The notes beneath the pieces were generated by a model. The model made no database searches. It worked only from the letters and a program-made list of their open reading frames with translations, and was not told the DNA's origin. The translations under genes and the position numbers were made by a program. Positions 8,434 through 19,700 of a DNA stretch of 64,000 bases are shown here, piece after piece; position 1 is the stretch's first letter, and every line of letters starts with the position of its first letter. Origin of the DNA: Prochlorococcus sp. AG-363-O06 (GTDB lineage Bacteria > Cyanobacteriota > Cyanobacteriia > PCC-6307 > Cyanobiaceae); the NCBI GenBank assembly GCA_003280085.1, contig QCFY01000004.1:46952-110951 (forward strand), given 5' to 3'.

Positions 8434-10274
8434 GAGGTTTTTTGGATCTGTAACTCTCTATTCATTACTCTTAGTTTCTTGAGGTCTCTAAAGGTTTTTT
8501 CTGGCATTCCTTTAGGGAGGTCTACGAAGCTGTAACAGTCGAAAATATGAATTCTGCCAATCATTCTTCCTTGAATTCCAGTTTCATTGGCAATTGCGCC
8601 AACAAGATTTCCAGGCTTGACTCTGTCACGATGCCCAACCTCAACTCGGAATCTATCCATGTTTTCTTCAGGTGGACTAATTGGCCTATCATTTCTTCTC
8701 CGATAATTTTGTCCGTTTTCTCTTGAGTCTGTGCGACGCGACCTGGGGCTTGGCTGTCTTAGCCAATTTTCATCACCTTGTGCAAGTAGTGGAGATGGAC
8801 CAATTGCAAGATTAACCGCTGCCAAAGCCAGTCCTTCAGGATCTAGATTTAGTTCCTCACTGAGTTTCTGCAGTAAGTCTTTAATTAGGTCTGTTTCCTC
8901 TTCATGATCCCTCCCGGTAACTGCTGCTTTAGATAATTTGGCTTGCAATCTGTCAAGGCGGCTTTGATTGATAGCAGCATTATTGGGTATTTCCATTTGT
9001 TCTATTGGTTGTCCAACAGCTCTTTCTAGGCTTCTAATAAAGCGCTTTTCTCTATGATTAACAAATAAAATTGCCTCTCCACTTCTGCCTGCGCGTCCTG
9101 TACGACCAATTCTGTGAACATACGCTTCGGTATCAAATGGGATGTCGTAATTTATTACCAAGCCAATCCTTTCAACATCAAGTCCTCTTGCAGCAACATC
9201 TGTTGCTACAAGGATATTGACACCTCCTTTTCTTAGTCGTTCTACAGTCCTTTCACGCTGTGTTTGTGCGACATCACCGTTTAACACGGCAACATTATAT
9301 CCTGACGACTCTAATACTTCGGCAATAGTAAGAGTTATTACCTTTGTACGTGCAAAAACAATGACGCCTATTGATTCATCTGCTTCTACTTCTAAAACTC
9401 TTTTTAAAATTTCTAGCTTGTGACCACTTTGTAGAGTTATAAATCTCTGATTAATGGGATGAGACTCCTGAGGTCGTTTCTTTATGATTATTTCTGCAGG
9501 GTCATTGAGATATTTCTTTGAAAGCTTTCTTATCTCAGATGGCATGGTTGCTGAGAACAGTACCATCTGTCGATTTTCTGGTAATTGTTCGAGGATCCAT
9601 TCAACATCGTCAATAAATCCCATCCTTAGCATCTCATCAGCTTCATCAAGAACCAAGCTGGTTAGTTCATTCGTTCTAAAAGTGCCTTGCCGAATATGGT
9701 CCATAACTCTTCCCGGTGTTCCAACAACTACGTCAACTCCTTTTTTTAGAGCATAAATTTGGGATCGAAAGTCCGCACCGCCGTAAACGGCAAGTATTTT
9801 TAAATCAGGATGTCCCGCTGCGTAGTCTTTAAATGAATCTGCTACTTGCATAGCTAGTTCACGTGTTGGAGCAAGAACTAATACCTTTGGGTTATTCCCA
9901 TTCTTTTCAAGCCTTTCAAGAATTGGAAGTGCAAATGCTGCTGTTTTTCCTGTTCCAGTCTGGGCTTGACCAACAAGATCACGGCCTAGCATTAACTCAG
10001 GGAAAGCAGCTTTCTGAATAGGAGAAGGCTCTGTATAGCCTTTTTTCTCGATAGTTTTAAGTAATGCGGTGCTAAACCCAAATCCACTAAATCCTTTTAG
10101 TGTGTTTTCTTCTTTTTTAGATCCAGTGGTTTCTACATCTTCTTTGGGATCTGAACTCTCTTCTTTTATTTCTAAATCCATGGAAGAAATATTTCTTTCA
10201 CTGGATTTTGAGATCTCTGACAGTGGGAGATCGTCTGGGCACGATTTCACCGCGTCCGCTTTTGCCTTTTTCAT
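8430..10274 (-). CDS. deaD: DEAD-box RNA helicase, DeaD/CsdA type
   Basis: ATP-dependent RNA helicase for ribosome assembly and RNA turnover, commonly cold-induced. 614 residues. An acidic N-terminal extension (about 1-60) is followed by motif Q (SGFGFSTAL...GYTEPSPIQ), motif I AQTGTGKT, Ia PTRELA, II DEAD, III SAT and VI HRIGRTGRAGR. Near the C-terminus an Arg-rich linker leads to a DbpA-type RNA-binding domain (VEVGHRDRVKPGNLVGAI...), as in DeaD. A small hairpin lies in its short leader (10288-10315). Coupled to the downstream Cys protein. Confidence 0.95.
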   Translation of the reverse strand: MKKAKADAVKSCPDDLPLSEISKSSERNISSMDLEIKEESSDPKEDVETTGSKKEENTLKGFSGFGFSTALLKTIEKKGYTEPSPIQKAAFPELMLGRDLVGQAQTGTGKTAAFALPILERLEKNGNNPKVLVLAPTRELAMQVADSFKDYAAGHPDLKILAVYGGADFRSQIYALKKGVDVVVGTPGRVMDHIRQGTFRTNELTSLVLDEADEMLRMGFIDDVEWILEQLPENRQMVLFSATMPSEIRKLSKKYLNDPAEIIIKKRPQESHPINQRFITLQSGHKLEILKRVLEVEADESIGVIVFARTKVITLTIAEVLESSGYNVAVLNGDVAQTQRERTVERLRKGGVNILVATDVAARGLDVERIGLVINYDIPFDTEAYVHRIGRTGRAGRSGEAILFVNHREKRFIRSLERAVGQPIEQMEIPNNAAINQSRLDRLQAKLSKAAVTGRDHEEETDLIKDLLQKLSEELNLDPEGLALAAVNLAIGPSPLLAQGDENWLRQPSPRSRRTDSRENGQNYRRRNDRPISPPEENMDRFRVEVGHRDRVKPGNLVGAIANETGIQGRMIGRIHIFDCYSFVDLPKGMPEKTFRDLKKLRVMNRELQIQKTS

Positions 10275-10418
10275 CTAAATAGGGGTTGCCTGACTAACCC
10301 TTCAAATCAGGCAGACAACTTCCAATCGGTATTTAACCGCCCTTTGTTGGTCGCCCTTTTAAAGGTGATTTTAATTTATCATTTTAAGTTAACCCATTAT
10401 GGAATTCAATAATTTTCT

Positions 10419-12149
10419 TCATTCAGTAGGCAGATTCATTGAATTTGGTGTTAGGAAAAGGTCTGCACTTATTCGGGCCCTGGTCAACGCTGTATAAATT
10501 AATCTTTTTGCATATTCTTCCTCTTGTGAAGCTAAAGCACTTTTCTTGTTTTGTGGTGCTGTTCTGTCTGGCCATAAAAGAAGTACTTTTTTAGCTTCAC
10601 TTCCTTGTGCTTTGTGGATCGTCATTGCTAGAGCAGGCTCGATTTGTCTGATACGTGTGGGGTGGATTAAGACAGGTATGAAATTTTGAGATTCTGAAAA
10701 GGTTTGAAAAATTAACTGGCGATTATCTCCATTGCCGATAAGAATACCTATATCACCATTTGCAAGACCTAATTCAGGTTGGTTTGCTCCACAAATTATT
10801 GGTGTTCCTTCAGGCCAGTTTTTAAAATCATTTTCAAAACCATTTCCTAATAGCTCTCGATGAAGATGATTGACTCCCCAGTGACCACTCCTTCTTGGAC
10901 AAAGAACAATTAAATCTTCTAAGAGTGAGAATATTTTTAGAATGTCTATTTTCTTTCTGCTAATGAGGTCATGCTTATCGACTGAATTTGAAGAGTTTAG
11001 ATTGATGGTCTGGGCAAGGTCTTTAAGTTTTGAATAGTGTTCCTGAATAGTTTTTAGAGCCAAATAAGGAATGACCTTGGGTTTGCAAATAAAGCTTTTA
11101 ATATTAGATTCAATCGGTAAATTTGAGATAAATTGCCAGCATGATGATATAGGTTGTTCTGTAATTAAACTAGTAAGAGAAGCAAGAGCTCCTTGATTCC
11201 TATAGACTTTATTTAGGCGAATTGAGCTGTTTGTGAATTGCTTAATGACATCTTTTTTTTGCAGATGATGCCAAATGGAACCACTCCCAATAGGAGGCAA
11301 TTGATTCTGATCTCCTACTAAAACCAGTTGGCAATTCTCAGGCAATGCATCCAATAGTGCTTTCATTAAGGCTAATTCCACCATTGACATCTCATCAATT
11401 ACAAGTAAGTCAACTGGTAAAGGATTCTTTTTATTTCGATTAAAACCTCCTGGTATTGCATCGAGATAGCTATGCAGTGTTTTACAGGAGGCATTTGATA
11501 GAGATTCTTTATTATGATGATCTAATGTCTCCAAATTCGCGTGTAGGGTGTCTTTTAGTCGGCGTGTGGCCTTGCCAGTCGGTGCAGTAAGACCTATTTT
11601 TAGATTAGGATTAAGCCAAAGAGCTCTTTCCAAAATACTTATTACTGTTCTTGTTTTTCCAGTTCCTGGACCACCACTTAGCAGAATGACGCTTTTTGTT
11701 TCTATCGCTAGAACAGCATTCTGTTGCTCTTGGCTTAGTTCTTGATTAATTGATGGAATTATTTCTTTTTTTTGGCTCTGAAAAGTTGTTATTTCTTTAG
11801 TTGATCTCTTTATCAATCCACTTATCACTTTTTCCAAATCATCATGCCATCTTTTCCACCTGAGTTGATTCCCAACCAGAACCATCGGAGGACTTTCACC
11901 ATCTAACCAACCACTGTTTTCAAGAGCATCCTTATGTGCTTTTGGCCAACCTTTTTCTTTGATTTCATCTGGGGGCTGATTTAAACTTAAATCAACTTCC
12001 AGTCCACCTTTTAGTAATGCTCCAATCATTGCATTGACTAGATCTTCAAGATAAGGTGATGGTTTGTTGGGAGGCATCCGTTTCAGCAATGTTTTATAGA
12101 GTGCTGATGAGAGATTTTGAGATTCGCCTATAGAATTGTGTTGACTCAT
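10419..12149 (-). CDS. recD: Exodeoxyribonuclease V alpha chain RecD
   Basis: 5'-3' helicase subunit of RecBCD, which resects double-strand ends. 576 residues, SF1B helicase: Walker A SGGPGTGKT, motif II DEMSMVE, motif III GDQNQLPPIGSG, and C-terminal motifs AMTIHKAQGSE and YTALTRAR. Shorter than the E. coli protein (about 608). The ATG at 12149 overlaps the recB stop by 4 bp, so it is translated from the recB message. Together with recB and recC nearby this makes a full set. Confidence 0.94.
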   Translation of the reverse strand: MSQHNSIGESQNLSSALYKTLLKRMPPNKPSPYLEDLVNAMIGALLKGGLEVDLSLNQPPDEIKEKGWPKAHKDALENSGWLDGESPPMVLVGNQLRWKRWHDDLEKVISGLIKRSTKEITTFQSQKKEIIPSINQELSQEQQNAVLAIETKSVILLSGGPGTGKTRTVISILERALWLNPNLKIGLTAPTGKATRRLKDTLHANLETLDHHNKESLSNASCKTLHSYLDAIPGGFNRNKKNPLPVDLLVIDEMSMVELALMKALLDALPENCQLVLVGDQNQLPPIGSGSIWHHLQKKDVIKQFTNSSIRLNKVYRNQGALASLTSLITEQPISSCWQFISNLPIESNIKSFICKPKVIPYLALKTIQEHYSKLKDLAQTINLNSSNSVDKHDLISRKKIDILKIFSLLEDLIVLCPRRSGHWGVNHLHRELLGNGFENDFKNWPEGTPIICGANQPELGLANGDIGILIGNGDNRQLIFQTFSESQNFIPVLIHPTRIRQIEPALAMTIHKAQGSEAKKVLLLWPDRTAPQNKKSALASQEEEYAKRLIYTALTRARISADLFLTPNSMNLPTE

Positions 12150-15100
12150 TTGCCACCTTCTTTTAAAACTTGATCAAGTAGCAACACACGTTCTATAGGT
12201 GCTTTTTCGACAATTAAACCAGGTGTAAATGCCTTATTATTTTGTTGGCTCATTGCCTCTGAGCCAGGTACACCTCTAAGAAATACATATATATATCCGC
12301 CAAGATGCTCAAAAGGTGAATAATTTCGAAGCCTCCATTTAAGAAAACGGTGAAGGGCTACTAAGTATAAATGTGCTTGTAATGGATAGTGGTGTAAAAC
12401 CATTTGATTTTCCATGGCTTGAGCACTGTAATTGTGTGGTCCACATTCAACTAAATTTCCTTCTGAGTCATGATTACCAACCCAGTTGCTTTTCCAATCT
12501 GTAACCCACCAACGCGCTTTTTTAGTGTTTTCATTATCAGCAAAGACAAGGTCTATTGACCCAGTAAGAAATCCTTGACTGATAACTTTTAAAGATTCAA
12601 CTTCTTTTGCATAATTGGCGGAAAATTTTGCTAAAGGGTTTTTTCTAAATGTATTCGCAATATCTATAGCAGTAATGGGTTTTTTTTCATGTGCGAGAGG
12701 AAGATCAAACCTCATCTCACGTATTCCTCGGTTAGTATTTATCTGGTCAAAACTCAAGTTTCCAAGTGGTCCCCCAATTGGCGTAGACAATAGATTTGAT
12801 AGGCCTTCTTGCACAGCATTAGTTAGACTGCAATCCAGTCCTGCTTTTAAAAGCTCTTCTTCAATTATTTGCTTTGAGGAATCTTCTTTAGGTGAGTCAG
12901 TGTATTCGATCCGCTCTAGAATTTTATGTAGACATTCACCTGCAGCTGTGCCTCGTGGGAATTTTGCTAAAGGTCCGTTTATAGGCCATAGGTTTTTTTT
13001 AGATGGCATTGAATTGTGGTTGTTCAACCTTTCATTTTCAATAGACCTAGGCAATTCTTTGTTGCTTAGGTCAGTATCTTTACCTTCTTCAAGGGCTATT
13101 GGATCTAAATAAATTTTGTGTTCGTCTGAGTTGAGGTTGGCTATCCATGAGGAATAACTACTTCTACCCCAGTGCTTCTCAAGTCTCCTTTGTGGCAAGG
13201 GGCCCAAAGAAAGACTACCAGTTGGCTGAGGTTGGACCCATTGCCCTTTAAGTTGCTTATGTTCTGATGCGCTGAGTGTGATCGGGATGTCATTGTCCAG
13301 AAACCTACTTTTCATTTCCATATGAGATAGTCTCTGAAGTCTCTCTTGAGAGGATTTATTTCCAAAAATAAAATTGCTTAATGGATTACCTTCTTGGTTG
13401 GCTGCTAGTGCCCAGAAAATTATTAATTCATATTTGGCACGTGTCATTGCCACATAAGACAATCTCTCGGCTTCTTGGATTGCAGATATTTTAGCTTTGT
13501 TGAATGCAATTTTACCCGCACCCCAATTATTATTCAGGGCTATCAACCAATTCTTCTCATTCTCTATCCGCCATAACGGACCTTTTGGGATGGGGGGAGC
13601 TTCCCATAGATATGGACATATAACTACTCGATATTCAAGGCCTTTGCTTCTATGTATAGTTACTATATTGATTGCACTATTTGAGACGTCGCTATTTGGT
13701 TGTCGATTATCACTTACTGGTGCTGAAGGTTGTATTCGTTGTTGTCTGAGCCATCTTGCTGCACCTGTCGCATCTAACTCCTTTAGATGAATTGCTTCTT
13801 GTACCAATTGGGCACATTGTTGAAGGTCGCCAAGCATCCTCCCTCTTTCTGAAAGGTTTGCAATGGTCTCACTTTCTAATAATTCTCCGAGGCAACCCAA
13901 AAGGCCCTTTCTATTTAAACTATTGCTCCAGTCTCTAAAACGGTTTGATAATTCGTCAATTTCATCACTGACTTCAGCGGCTGTTAATCTTTTTGCTGAC
14001 CATTGCATGAGGTCAGAGCATGCAACGAGTCGGATGGCCTTTGTATTACTTGGACTTGCAAGACAGTTTAGAAACCATTGCAACATTCTTGAGGCTTTAC
14101 TAGTAAGAACGTCTCCTTGACTAACAAGTCGGCTAGGCAGTTTAGTTTTTGCTAATGATGAACGAATCTTTTCTGCTTGGCTATGTCGGCTGACTAGTAC
14201 ACATATGTCTGAGGGTGTAATTTGTGTTTGATTTTTTAATACATCTAAGACACAGTTGGCTACAGCAACTGGTATTAGTTCTTCAACTTTACTTTTAGGT
14301 TGTAAAACAGAGCAGGCCTCTTTTTTAACATCCCCAATGCTATTCACTGTTATTAACTTTAGGGGATGCTGCTCATCTGGTATGGTCCTAGGATCTTCAT
14401 CTGCCCTAGATATTAATGCTGGTACTTTTAATTGCGAATGAATAAGCCCAGGAGCCATGAATTTGTTAAGTGCATTCATTAGAGAACTTGAGGCCCGAAA
14501 ATTCTCCACTAGGACGTCTATTCGATCTACTTCATTGCGTACATTTATGTATGTATTTAGATCTCCACCTCTGAAACTGTAAATTGCTTGTTTGGGATCG
14601 CCTACCATTAGAAGTAGATGTTCACTACTAAGTCCAAAAGCTTGTTTGAGTATTCTCCATTGGACTGGATCAGTGTCTTGGAATTCATCTATAAGTGCAA
14701 CTCGATATTTATTGCGCACTTTCTTTAATAGTTGTGAGACCATTTGAGGACTAGATTTTCTAGTAGCAGGCAAAGGGTCTAAGGTCCTAATTAAATCTCC
14801 ATAACTCATTACACCAATTTCTTTTCTTCGTTCATTTAGGGTTTTATAGGTCCAATGCAAAGCATGACACCAAACTAATTCAGCTGGTTTATCCCATAAA
14901 TCAGCAATTGCTTTATGCAATATTGGATTTGATAGAGATTCACTTTTTTCACCATTCCTAGAGATTGCTGCAGAAAAAATTCCAGGGTGGTAATAATTTC
15001 CTAATATTTTCTGAGCCCGTATGTCTCCATAATAGATTTTATCTTCTTTGATTAGATTCTTTTTATTCAGCTTCAATTCTTCAATCCATTCATTAATCAA

Positions 15101-15949
15101 TTGATAACGATCTGTTTTAGGCTTAGGGCTAAAAGGTTTTGTATTTGATAGCCCTTGATTTCTCCAATAAGTAGCAAAGTCCCTTAGGCCTAGTTCTAGG
15201 GCCTTACCGTCTGTTCTCCATTGAGCGACAAAGTTTCCCCATAATTGATCTAGGGATTGTTCAAAGTAATTGGCTAATTGTTCTGAGGCATTGAGCTTTA
15301 CAATGTCTCTTTTAAGTTCAAGACTTGGATCACTATCTATTTTGGTGAGATTATCTTCCAAATTTTCAATACTTAGACCTGCATCGATGAGACCTTTTAA
15401 ATCTTCAGGATGTAGCCCTAAGACTTGCTCTTTCCAATATGCATGAACTGTTTCAATGATAAGTTGTTTGCTGTCTCCTTCCAAGCTAGGTCGTATTGGT
15501 GTTTCACTTTCTAATGAGTTACGTAGGATAGTACGTCTACAGAAGCCGTGTATCGTTGTTATGTCGGCTCTGTCAAGACCATCTAGTGCTTCTAATAACC
15601 TACTTGCATAAATTGATCGTCTATTTGCTGGATGACCATAACTTTCAAGCCATTCTTTTAGAACCTCATCTTTTGAGTTGTTAACTGTTGTTGTCTCTAA
15701 ACCTTCTAATGCCATTGATAAACGTTCGCTAATTCTTGCTTTTAACTCTGCAGCTGAAGCTTCTGTAAAAGTTACTACTAAAATTTCATTTATTGAGTGG
15801 TTACCTTCAGTGATTAATCGGAGTACTAAGTGAGCAAGAGCAAAGGTTTTTCCTGTCCCTGCACTAGCTTCTATTAATCTGTTGCCTGGCTTGAGAGGGT
15901 ACTCATTTGCATTAAACCTTATTCCTACTTGTTGACTTTTGTGATTCAT
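12146..15949 (-). CDS. recB: Exodeoxyribonuclease V beta chain RecB (helicase-nuclease)
   Basis: 3'-5' helicase and nuclease subunit of RecBCD. 1267 residues. N-terminal UvrD-type helicase: Walker A EASAGTGKTFALAHL near residue 30, motif II DEFQDTDPVQW, motif III GDPKQAIYSFRGGD, motif V TIHRSKGLEY and motif VI YVAMTRAKYEL. The C-terminal nuclease domain has GECLHKILE and the catalytic TDWKSNWVG (Asp and Lys of the PD-(D/E)XK site), so the nuclease looks active. Start ATG 15949. It couples to recD through ATGA. Confidence 0.95.
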   Translation of the reverse strand: MNHKSQQVGIRFNANEYPLKPGNRLIEASAGTGKTFALAHLVLRLITEGNHSINEILVVTFTEASAAELKARISERLSMALEGLETTTVNNSKDEVLKEWLESYGHPANRRSIYASRLLEALDGLDRADITTIHGFCRRTILRNSLESETPIRPSLEGDSKQLIIETVHAYWKEQVLGLHPEDLKGLIDAGLSIENLEDNLTKIDSDPSLELKRDIVKLNASEQLANYFEQSLDQLWGNFVAQWRTDGKALELGLRDFATYWRNQGLSNTKPFSPKPKTDRYQLINEWIEELKLNKKNLIKEDKIYYGDIRAQKILGNYYHPGIFSAAISRNGEKSESLSNPILHKAIADLWDKPAELVWCHALHWTYKTLNERRKEIGVMSYGDLIRTLDPLPATRKSSPQMVSQLLKKVRNKYRVALIDEFQDTDPVQWRILKQAFGLSSEHLLLMVGDPKQAIYSFRGGDLNTYINVRNEVDRIDVLVENFRASSSLMNALNKFMAPGLIHSQLKVPALISRADEDPRTIPDEQHPLKLITVNSIGDVKKEACSVLQPKSKVEELIPVAVANCVLDVLKNQTQITPSDICVLVSRHSQAEKIRSSLAKTKLPSRLVSQGDVLTSKASRMLQWFLNCLASPSNTKAIRLVACSDLMQWSAKRLTAAEVSDEIDELSNRFRDWSNSLNRKGLLGCLGELLESETIANLSERGRMLGDLQQCAQLVQEAIHLKELDATGAARWLRQQRIQPSAPVSDNRQPNSDVSNSAINIVTIHRSKGLEYRVVICPYLWEAPPIPKGPLWRIENEKNWLIALNNNWGAGKIAFNKAKISAIQEAERLSYVAMTRAKYELIIFWALAANQEGNPLSNFIFGNKSSQERLQRLSHMEMKSRFLDNDIPITLSASEHKQLKGQWVQPQPTGSLSLGPLPQRRLEKHWGRSSYSSWIANLNSDEHKIYLDPIALEEGKDTDLSNKELPRSIENERLNNHNSMPSKKNLWPINGPLAKFPRGTAAGECLHKILERIEYTDSPKEDSSKQIIEEELLKAGLDCSLTNAVQEGLSNLLSTPIGGPLGNLSFDQINTNRGIREMRFDLPLAHEKKPITAIDIANTFRKNPLAKFSANYAKEVESLKVISQGFLTGSIDLVFADNENTKKARWWVTDWKSNWVGNHDSEGNLVECGPHNYSAQAMENQMVLHHYPLQAHLYLVALHRFLKWRLRNYSPFEHLGGYIYVFLRGVPGSEAMSQQNNKAFTPGLIVEKAPIERVLLLDQVLKEGGK

Positions 15950-16051
15950 TTTTCAGAAACCTGCTTTATTTTGCTTCGCATAATCCCATGGTTACTATCA
16001 AACACAAAGCAATCTCCAGAGGTTGTGATTGATTAGAGTAAATATACATAC

Positions 16052-16612
16052 TTATGACCGCCAATCAAGCAGAGGTAAATATGGAATTATTGCAGAAGTT
16101 CTGTTCATATATATCTTGTACTCTGGATGTAGCTGAATAAGCTTTGCTTCTTCTCTATGGGCTTTCCCCTTTAAAAGAAGGCATAATAAAATAAATAGTA
16201 ATACATGCAGTAAACTTCCTATCGCAATTGTTATTCCTATAGAACAAATCAAAAGTGATTGATATAGAGGATGTCGACAATATCTATAAGCAATAGTTGT
16301 TACTAGATCTGCGCCTTGCTTTGGATCTGGAAGTGGACTAAGGCTTTTGCCAAGGCTATAGAATGCTATGCATGCAAGCAAAGTTCCTAGTAGAAAGATA
16401 AAAGAACCAAAATACCTTATAGAAATTGGCCAATCGATTCCAATATCACCTGGTTCAGGATAGGCCTTCAATAAGTGGAATGTGATTAAAATTATTTGGC
16501 CAACCAACCACCACTCTCCTTTTCTATTGTTGACCAACCCAGCCCAAGTAAGTTCCCAGCCTGAAAATGCTATAAGGAAGTCCTTGGCGGAGTTTTTGCT
16601 TGGTTGCTCCAA
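16052..16612 (-). CDS. Membrane methyltransferase of the ICMT/PEMT-like family
   Basis: 186 residues, about five hydrophobic segments. The C-terminal signature of the isoprenylcysteine carboxyl methyltransferase / phospholipid methyltransferase fold is present: YRYCRHPLYQSLL, then AHREEAKLIQLHPEYKIYMNRTSAIIP (REE plus HPEY), which in the family binds SAM. It lies between recB and recC on the same strand but with 100-160 bp gaps on each side, so it may be independently expressed. Substrate unknown; in bacteria these proteins often methylate small molecules or lipids. Confidence 0.75.
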   Translation of the reverse strand: MEQPSKNSAKDFLIAFSGWELTWAGLVNNRKGEWWLVGQIILITFHLLKAYPEPGDIGIDWPISIRYFGSFIFLLGTLLACIAFYSLGKSLSPLPDPKQGADLVTTIAYRYCRHPLYQSLLICSIGITIAIGSLLHVLLFILLCLLLKGKAHREEAKLIQLHPEYKIYMNRTSAIIPYLPLLDWRS

Positions 16613-16770
16613 TTCTGTGTATAAAAAACATTAATTATGAGCTTATACTTGTTTTTGATGACTTTTCTCTTCATTAAATAAATACAACTAAAGTTATTCC
16701 TCCTACTAAGGAAATTGAGTTTAATGTTCTTCTTTGAGTAAAGGTTTTAAAGATTATTAATAGTCTGAAT

Positions 16771-19700
16771 TTAGTTCTTTGTCTTTTCAAGATTCTCGAA
16801 AATAGGACTATATAGTGCGTTTATTGCACTTCGAAATCCTTTGCTATTGATTATATCTGATGCTTCACAGTCCTCTCCAAAACAAATCTGCATTTCTGGT
16901 CTATTTCTCTCTCCTTTTAATGAGTATGTCCCATTCCATACTGTCTCAAACTCCTTAATAGAATCAGCTGAGCCGTCTATATTTTTTGACACATAGGCCC
17001 AACCACTCTCAGGTGGGACAGGCCAGCACTTTGTCATTCCATGCGTTGCTAGTAATCCTAGAATGTCTAAATAATGATTTGCTTTTTCAGGTGATATTGC
17101 TTTCCATCTTAGTGCAATTTCAAAGCAATTTCTTTTTGTTCTAGATTCGCTTTTAGCTATGATTAATGTTGATTTCTGTGAAGAGCTATTTGAGCACAAC
17201 TTAAGGTGTAACAACCATCCTTGCATTCCTACACTGTAATTAAATCTACCCATTTCAACAACTATAGATGCTCTTTCGCTTTGAAGAATTTTGAATGTCT
17301 CATTTTTACTTTCTATTTGATTATATTGACATGCGCCTAGCTTTAGAATTGTTGATTGTAGATTTAACCAGCGATTTTCTAGAATTTCATTTTCAATTTC
17401 TCCGGCAGCCTCAGGTGGAAATATACCTTGACCTAGTGATTCTGATCTCCAATTCCCCTTTTCAGGAGTTATTAACTTAATGTTACTCTCTAATACTTTT
17501 TCCAGTTTCCTTGTAAGTAATTCTTTTCTCTTAAACTCTTTTAATTCTAGTGACTCTAGATTCTCGACTGGATTATTCCAAGTCCTTGGTTTGATTTGTA
17601 GTTGATCTAGCCAAGAAAGTTGAGGTGAATTGATCCAGTTTTTAACTAATTCAGGGGGAGTTTCTTCGAAATTACTTGGTTTAGGAAGACTCCATTCTAT
17701 GGGAAAAGATAAGGCATTCTTTTTATTCCTTCTTGAGTTGTCTAACCATTGACGGGCGTCTAAGTCCCTTTTATCACAACTTATAGGGTGGTCATTCTGA
17801 TGGTTGACAATAAAGTTACTTCTATCTAGCGGATTGGCATGAGGGTATTGAACAAGACCTTCAAAATCAACGGCTGATAATTCATTTTTTAACTGATCTA
17901 TCCATTGTTGAATAGGACTTGAAGGTGGATACTCTTCCCCAGTTCTTTCATTTCTGCAATTCCACGTTATTAGTAGGTTTTGTCTTGTAGACATTAATGC
18001 TTCTAAGAGGACGTATCGGTCTTGATGGCTACCTCTGGGGTCACCTAACTCATGACTTTGTTCTAGAAAATGGAAGCTTGGTCTGTCATTATGCTGTGGA
18101 TAAATAGTTGTATCTAGGCCCATTAGTACTATTACTTTATGTGGGATTGCACGCATAGGTTCAAGAGCGCTGATGGTTATCTTTCCACTTCTGTGGCCAA
18201 AGCGTGAACTATTTGTAGATAATGTCTCTTTTAATACTTCAATTATTACGTTAACTTCTATTTCTAGAGTGCACTCCTCTGCTGATTTTCGCCAATCTTC
18301 TATTGCTTTATAAAAAGATTGTTTTTCCCAGGCCCAAGTGTCGGTATTGCTAAACATTCCACCTGCAAGAGTTTTTAGAAGTTCTACCCATTCAGGAATT
18401 GAATGTTTGACACGCAATTGTTTAATTTGCTTTAAAAGCTTGGAGAGGAAGCTCCACCAAATTGTTAGATTTTTTATGTCTATCCCTTCTGAGAATGGAG
18501 CGACTCCATCTGGAGCAAGTCCAGGCTCGCTAGGTAGAATCAGTCCCAGCAACCAGCGATCCAAGCACCAACTAAGACTGTGCTCTTCGTCTCCTAATCT
18601 TTCTTTTTTGTCTAGTCCCCAACGAAATCCTGTGGCTTGAAGACATTTACTTACATTTTGGACGTCTTCTCCGCTAAATTTTTCTTGTTCTTGTAGAACT
18701 GGATTTTCTAGAAATGAATCTAGATCTGTAGCAGTGAAGCGACCAGCAGCCAACTCTAATAATTCAAGTATGTATTTTATTAACCCTGGACTATCTTCTG
18801 GATTTCGATCAGTGATTTTCCAGGGAATATCAATATCTGTGGCAGAAACATCATTGAAGACTGAGGCTATTAATGGTGCAAAGTGCTCAATTTGAGGCGT
18901 CATTATTAATATGTCTCTTGGTTGTAGGCTGTCATCTTCAGCTAGTAATTGAATTAGTTGGTCCCGAATAAGCTGCACCTGACGTCTTTGTCCTGGACAC
19001 GCTAGAAATAACAAGGATTTGTCACTTTTATTTCTTTGGAGCAATTCCTTTTTGGATGGTGTAACTAGGTTTTGTTGTATTTGCTCTAACAAAGTTGCTT
19101 CTCTCCCTTCTGTCTCTGCAATTCTGCATGGAGCTGCAAAAAGGTCTCCCTCTTCCCAGGTTCCTAATTGACTTTCTCCAGTCCCTTCTAGAAGTTGTTG
19201 AAATTCCGCACCTAATCGACCAAGATTGGCTTCTATTCTTGGAGCCTCTAATAACCATTCACCATCAAGTGGTGTATTCCAACTTGTAACTAAACCTTCC
19301 CTTCTAGATTTACATCTTTGCCATAAATCAGGACAGGGTGTTAATAGAAAAACTTTGATATTGCATAATCCAGAAAGTGCCTGCATTACTTCTATTTGGA
19401 TTGGAGCAAGACTGCTAAGTCCAAAGAAATAGAGTTTGTTTGGCAATTCATTCTCAGAAGCTAATCCTTCTTTAAGTCTTTGAATGGCGTTTCTTACTTG
19501 AAGACAAAAAGGTTCAGTTGAAATTTTCTTAGCTAGTAACCTAACTAAGAAAGGCTGCCAGATTAAATGTTCAGGAAGTTTTGAAAACCTGCTAGATGGA
19601 ATTTCTATCCAAGCATTTATTAGTTCTGGTCTGTATAAAATATAGTCATCTATTGCGTCAGCAATAAGTCTTGCAAGCTGCCATTTTTGTTTATCTATTT

